Origin: Porphyromonas crevioricanis
Lineage (GTDB): Bacteria > Bacteroidota > Bacteroidia > Bacteroidales > Porphyromonadaceae
Direction of reading: 5' to 3'
Assembly: GCF_900167225.1 (NCBI RefSeq)
Contig: NZ_FUXH01000001.1
Location: forward strand, 193,371-257,370
Length of the DNA stretch: 64,000 nucleotides
The notes under the pieces: generated by a model
What the model was told of the DNA's origin: nothing
Seen by the model: the letters and a program-made list of their open reading frames with translations, nothing else
Database searches by the model: none
Position numbers and translations under genes: made by a program
Part shown: positions 60,814 through 64,000 of the stretch, one piece after another
Numbering within the stretch: position 1 is the first letter of the stretch
Layout: every line of letters begins with the position of its first letter

Positions 60814-60856
60814 GAGGAAACGCATTCTATTCCTACAAATCTCTCTGTATTTTGCT

Positions 60857-62554
60857 ATGAGTTTTTCTGCCAAGCCTCATGTACAACTATTGATAGGCCT
60901 ACTAAGAGATTATAATATCCAACATTTGGTTGTTTGTCCGGGATCTCGAAATTCACCTATAATAGAGACTGCATATGAGCTACAGGCTTTTCATCTGCAT
61001 TCCGTTGTTGATGAACGTTCTGCCGGATATGTGGCATTGGGGTTATCTGAGGTTTTGAATCAACCGGTAGCTGTCTGTTGCACTTCCGGAACAGCCCTGC
61101 ACAACTTGGGCTCATCCATTGCAGAAGCCTATTTCAGAAGGATTCCATTACTCGTCATATCTGCTGATAGACCAAGCCGGGAGCTTTTTCAGCTTGATGG
61201 GCAGACAATCCCTCAAACCAATATATTTAGACGAATCACGCTACACTCTCTGGATGTAGAGGAGACGTACAACGATGATGATTTGGGAGCTTTGGCAAGA
61301 GATCTCAGCATGGCACTACTTTCTCTATTCCAACTTCCTAAAGGGCCTGTACATATAAACATACACATTCAAGATCCTGTACACGAGAGTGGCGATTGGT
61401 TGTACCAAACTGGGAGAAGAGTTAGGAGAGTAGGTCGATCTATAAATCCTCGATTTGAAGAGGTGAATTGGGAGAGCCTCCCGCGCAAAAGGGTGATGCT
61501 CCTGTTAGGACAAGAGGGTTTTGATCCTAATACAAGTCTGGCTATACGAAGGTTGAAAAGTCTTGGCTGTGTAGTCTTGGCCGAGCATACGGCTAATTTG
61601 AAGCCTGAGGATGATGTCATTAAGTTTTTCGATACGATCCTGTACGTAACAGACAAAAAAGAGTTCCCGTCTTTGGCTCCTGACCTGTTGATCACAGCAG
61701 GTGGGCATATCATTTCCAAGCGAATCAAACAGTTGCTCCGCCAATACAAACCTTGCGGACATTGGCATGTTGGGATAGACAGCTCGACTCCCATCCCTGA
61801 TCCATACTTAAGTCTTACGCATATCTTTGATGTAGACCTGCCAACCTTTGCCATAAGTTTGGAACAGTATTTAAGAGAGAACTCTATCCCCAGCTTAGGT
61901 TCTGAAGAATACTTACAGAAATGGGAAGGTCTTCAGCTGCAGGTTCCTATGCCTCCTATCAATAATATCAAAAATGGACTGTCTGCCATTGGTCTGTTCC
62001 TTTCTCGTTGCAAGGCCGGAAATCATCTCTTATTAGGTAATAGCTCCATCATCAGGCTGGCTCAGCTTTATCCCTTGCCTTTCTTTTGTCACATCTATGC
62101 TAATAGAGGAACATCGGGTATAGATGGCCTTCTTTCAACGGCCGTAGGTATTGCTTTAGGCACTGCCGAAGAAGTTTGGGCTATCGTTGGAGACTTGAGT
62201 GCTTTCTACGACATGAACATCCTACGACATGATTTGCCCTCCAATCTGCGTATTATTGTCCTCAATAATGGAGGAGGTGGGATTTTCTTTCAGTTGCCTT
62301 CTCTGCAAGACAAGTCCTCTTTGAAGCAATACATTGGAGCAAGCCATAGTTGTTCCATGCAAGGCTGGGCAGAAGAAGCCGGGTTGGACTATTTCCAACC
62401 ACAAACAGCACAGCAATTTCTGAAAGCCCTTGACAGAAAACATCCGACCAAAGCCTCTTTGATAGAAATATTCACGGATATCCGGAAGGATACCGAAGCT
62501 ATACAAGACTATCGAGCACACGTATTCGATGCACTAAAACAAACTAAATCCTAA
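60857..62554 (+). CDS. menD: SEPHCHC synthase
   Basis: ThDP enzyme adding succinic semialdehyde (from 2-oxoglutarate) to isochorismate. 565 residues, starting with [27 protein letters not shown] (cited as [11 protein letters not shown]), E at [15 protein letters not shown] for cofactor activation, and [11 protein letters not shown]. The ThDP motif near the C-terminus is [10 protein letters not shown] ... [13 protein letters not shown]. Complete. 43 bases after menF. Confidence 0.96.
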   Translation: MSFSAKPHVQLLIGLLRDYNIQHLVVCPGSRNSPIIETAYELQAFHLHSVVDERSAGYVALGLSEVLNQPVAVCCTSGTALHNLGSSIAEAYFRRIPLLVISADRPSRELFQLDGQTIPQTNIFRRITLHSLDVEETYNDDDLGALARDLSMALLSLFQLPKGPVHINIHIQDPVHESGDWLYQTGRRVRRVGRSINPRFEEVNWESLPRKRVMLLLGQEGFDPNTSLAIRRLKSLGCVVLAEHTANLKPEDDVIKFFDTILYVTDKKEFPSLAPDLLITAGGHIISKRIKQLLRQYKPCGHWHVGIDSSTPIPDPYLSLTHIFDVDLPTFAISLEQYLRENSIPSLGSEEYLQKWEGLQLQVPMPPINNIKNGLSAIGLFLSRCKAGNHLLLGNSSIIRLAQLYPLPFFCHIYANRGTSGIDGLLSTAVGIALGTAEEVWAIVGDLSAFYDMNILRHDLPSNLRIIVLNNGGGGIFFQLPSLQDKSSLKQYIGASHSCSMQGWAEEAGLDYFQPQTAQQFLKALDRKHPTKASLIEIFTDIRKDTEAIQDYRAHVFDALKQTKS

Positions 62555-62568
62555 TTACATGTAAGTCT

Positions 62569-63387
62569 ATGCAAACTCAATGGACAAGTATCAAGCAATA
62601 CGAAGACATTTTATTCGATTTTTTTGAAGGGATCGCCAAAATCACGATCAACAGACCTCATGTGCGCAATGCCTTTACTCCGCTCACGACAAGCGAAATA
62701 TCCGATGCTTTGAGGATTTGCAGGGAAGACCCGAAGATAAGGGTTGTTGTATTGACAGGGGCCGGAGACAAAGCTTTTTGTAGCGGAGGTGATCAAAATG
62801 CCAAAGGCAAAGGTGGTTATGTGGGGCAGGATGGCGTTCCTCGACTAAATGTATTGGATGTCCAGAAGCAAATCCGTTCATTACCTAAGCCCGTAATTGC
62901 CATGGTCAATGGCTATGCTATTGGAGGAGGTCATGTCCTTCATGTTGTGTGCGACCTGAGTATCGCAAGTGAAAATGCTCGTTTTGGACAAACCGGACCC
63001 AAAGTTGGTAGTTTCGACGCCGGATTTGGAGCCTCTTTTTTAGCCCGATGTGTGGGACAAAAGAAAGCACGTGAGATTTGGTTCCTGTGTCGGCAATACT
63101 CTGCCCAAGAAGCGTTGGATATGGGACTGGTCAATGCTGTAGTGCCATTTGATAAGTTAGAAGAGGAAGTGATTAAGTGGGCAAAAGAAATCATGGTACA
63201 TAGTCCTCTGGCTATAAGGTTACTCAAAGCCGGCTTCAATGCCGAGTTGGACGGGCAAGCCGGTATTCAAGAATTGGCGGGAGATGCCACTTTGCTCTAT
63301 TACCTTACAGACGAAGCTCAAGAAGGTCGGGATGCTTTTCTGGAGAAACGCTCACCGGACTTTGACCAATATCCCATGTTCCCATAA
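62569..63387 (+). CDS. menB: 1,4-dihydroxy-2-naphthoyl-CoA synthase
   Basis: Crotonase-fold enzyme closing the naphthoquinone ring. 272 residues with [55 protein letters not shown] and the C-terminal [11 protein letters not shown], all MenB hallmarks (RSPDF..FP). 14 bases after menD. Confidence 0.98.
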   Translation: MQTQWTSIKQYEDILFDFFEGIAKITINRPHVRNAFTPLTTSEISDALRICREDPKIRVVVLTGAGDKAFCSGGDQNAKGKGGYVGQDGVPRLNVLDVQKQIRSLPKPVIAMVNGYAIGGGHVLHVVCDLSIASENARFGQTGPKVGSFDAGFGASFLARCVGQKKAREIWFLCRQYSAQEALDMGLVNAVVPFDKLEEEVIKWAKEIMVHSPLAIRLLKAGFNAELDGQAGIQELAGDATLLYYLTDEAQEGRDAFLEKRSPDFDQYPMFP

Positions 63388-63392
63388 ATGAG

Positions 63393-64000
63393 GTGGCAAA
63401 GGTAAAGGTCTTTAGACAAGAGCTGAAGTTTGCTCACCCGGCTATTACATCCAGAGGGATTTACCGTAGCCGGAATGTTTGGTTTTTGGTTTATTATCCG
63501 CAAGATGACAGTGCTGTTCATCATATTGGTGAAATAGCTCCGCTCTATGATCTCTCTCCGGAGTATCACCCGGGGTTTGAGGAGGAAATCATATCCTGTG
63601 CACAGTCAATGGAAGAAATATCGCCCGCCACTCTTCTGCAGGATTGTAGAGCCTCCTCCATTCGTTTCGCTTTGGACTGTATATCGAGACAAAATCAAAG
63701 CCTCCCTCACGCACCTTTCGATGAAGTACCTATCCCGGTCAATGGCCTCATTTGGATGGGAACTAAGGAACAGATGACTGCTCGAATGAAGGAGAAACTC
63801 CAAGCTGGCTTTCGCTGCATCAAACTCAAAATTGGAGGGATCGATTTTGAGGAGGAGTTATCTATACTACAAGAGCTCCGCAATCTGGCCGGCACAGATA
63901 TCACAATCCGGCTGGATGCCAATGGAGCTTGGCAAGACTACGATACTGCCATGAAACGCTTGGAAGCTTTGGCTCCCTTCGGGATTCACTCCATAGAACA
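63393..64000 (+). CDS. menC: o-Succinylbenzoate synthase, C-terminus cut by window edge
   Basis: Enolase-superfamily dehydratase giving o-succinylbenzoate. GTG at 63393, five bases after the menB stop, opens a frame to the window end (202 codons). It contains IRFALDCISRQ, VPIPVNGLIWMGT, the catalytic KxK motif in CIKLKIGG, and the first metal ligand in IRLDANGAW. Those are the MenC landmarks in the right order; the second and third metal ligands are beyond the edge. The ATG at 63388 stops after five codons and is not used. Order menF-menD-menB-menC is as in other Bacteroidota. Confidence 0.9.
   Translation, partial: MAKVKVFRQELKFAHPAITSRGIYRSRNVWFLVYYPQDDSAVHHIGEIAPLYDLSPEYHPGFEEEIISCAQSMEEISPATLLQDCRASSIRFALDCISRQNQSLPHAPFDEVPIPVNGLIWMGTKEQMTARMKEKLQAGFRCIKLKIGGIDFEEELSILQELRNLAGTDITIRLDANGAWQDYDTAMKRLEALAPFGIHSIE

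Overview
The window looks like a chromosomal segment of a Porphyromonas species (Bacteroidota), close to but not obviously identical with P. gingivalis. The reasons are two secreted proteins with type IX secretion (T9SS) C-terminal domains, tryptophanase and methionine gamma-lyase side by side with glyA, a class 3 fructose-bisphosphatase, the carboxynorspermidine dehydrogenase route to polyamines, a split ThrE exporter, a three-gene transhydrogenase, and many promoters of the Bacteroidota type (-7 TAnnTTTG, often with TTG about 18 to 20 bases upstream). The species call is inference. No rRNA, tRNA, CRISPR array or intact insertion sequence was recognised.

Layout. 1-4880 (minus): proton-translocating transhydrogenase pntAA-pntAB-pntB (pntB runs off the left edge), dihydroorotase and a family 2 glycosyltransferase. 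5224-8591 (plus): a compact sulfur-detoxification cluster of Crp/Fnr regulator, TauE/SafE exporter, CstB-like persulfide dioxygenase-sulfurtransferase and a membrane-anchored rhodanese; the same operator/promoter block stands in front of tauE and of the cstB-like gene. 9115-17622 (plus): a T9SS leucine-rich-repeat protein, tnaA, glyA, mgl and an M3 peptidase lipoprotein, fitting an amino-acid and peptide fermenter. 18298-19590 (minus): split threonine/serine exporter. 20017-22246: pta-ackA. 22457-24658 (minus): bioB and a DUF4831 protein. 24909-30282 (plus): TonB-linked outer-membrane protein, carboxynorspermidine dehydrogenase, nicotinamidase-like hydrolase, cobI-like methyltransferase.

30283-31408 and 46612-47007 hold two inverted copies of a repeat element: a 242-bp unit (four mismatches between copies) carrying a terminator-like hairpin, joined to an array of 22-bp tandem repeats (16 full units in one copy, 6 in the other). 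They flank about 15 kb of housekeeping genes: kdsB-dnaG-priA-uvrB-rlmN (minus), an NAD(P)H oxidoreductase, a PASTA protein-rluD-ddl-acyltransferase run (plus), and a convergent GNAT/DUF2156 pair (minus). This is the most conspicuous non-genic structure in the window.

47101-64000: fbp (minus), then on the plus strand a TetR regulator-fabG pair, an RluA-type pseudouridine synthase, tsaD-cinA, a PDZ exported protein overlapping a CvfB-type S1 protein, a T9SS protein with a thioredoxin domain, glmS, and the menaquinone genes menF-menD-menB-menC (menC is cut by the right edge).

Almost every gene is of a known family. The best leads for something new are the duplicated sulfur-cluster operator, the inverted variable-length repeat elements, the nested palindromes at 17904-18025, and the back-to-back divergent -7 boxes in front of kdsB.
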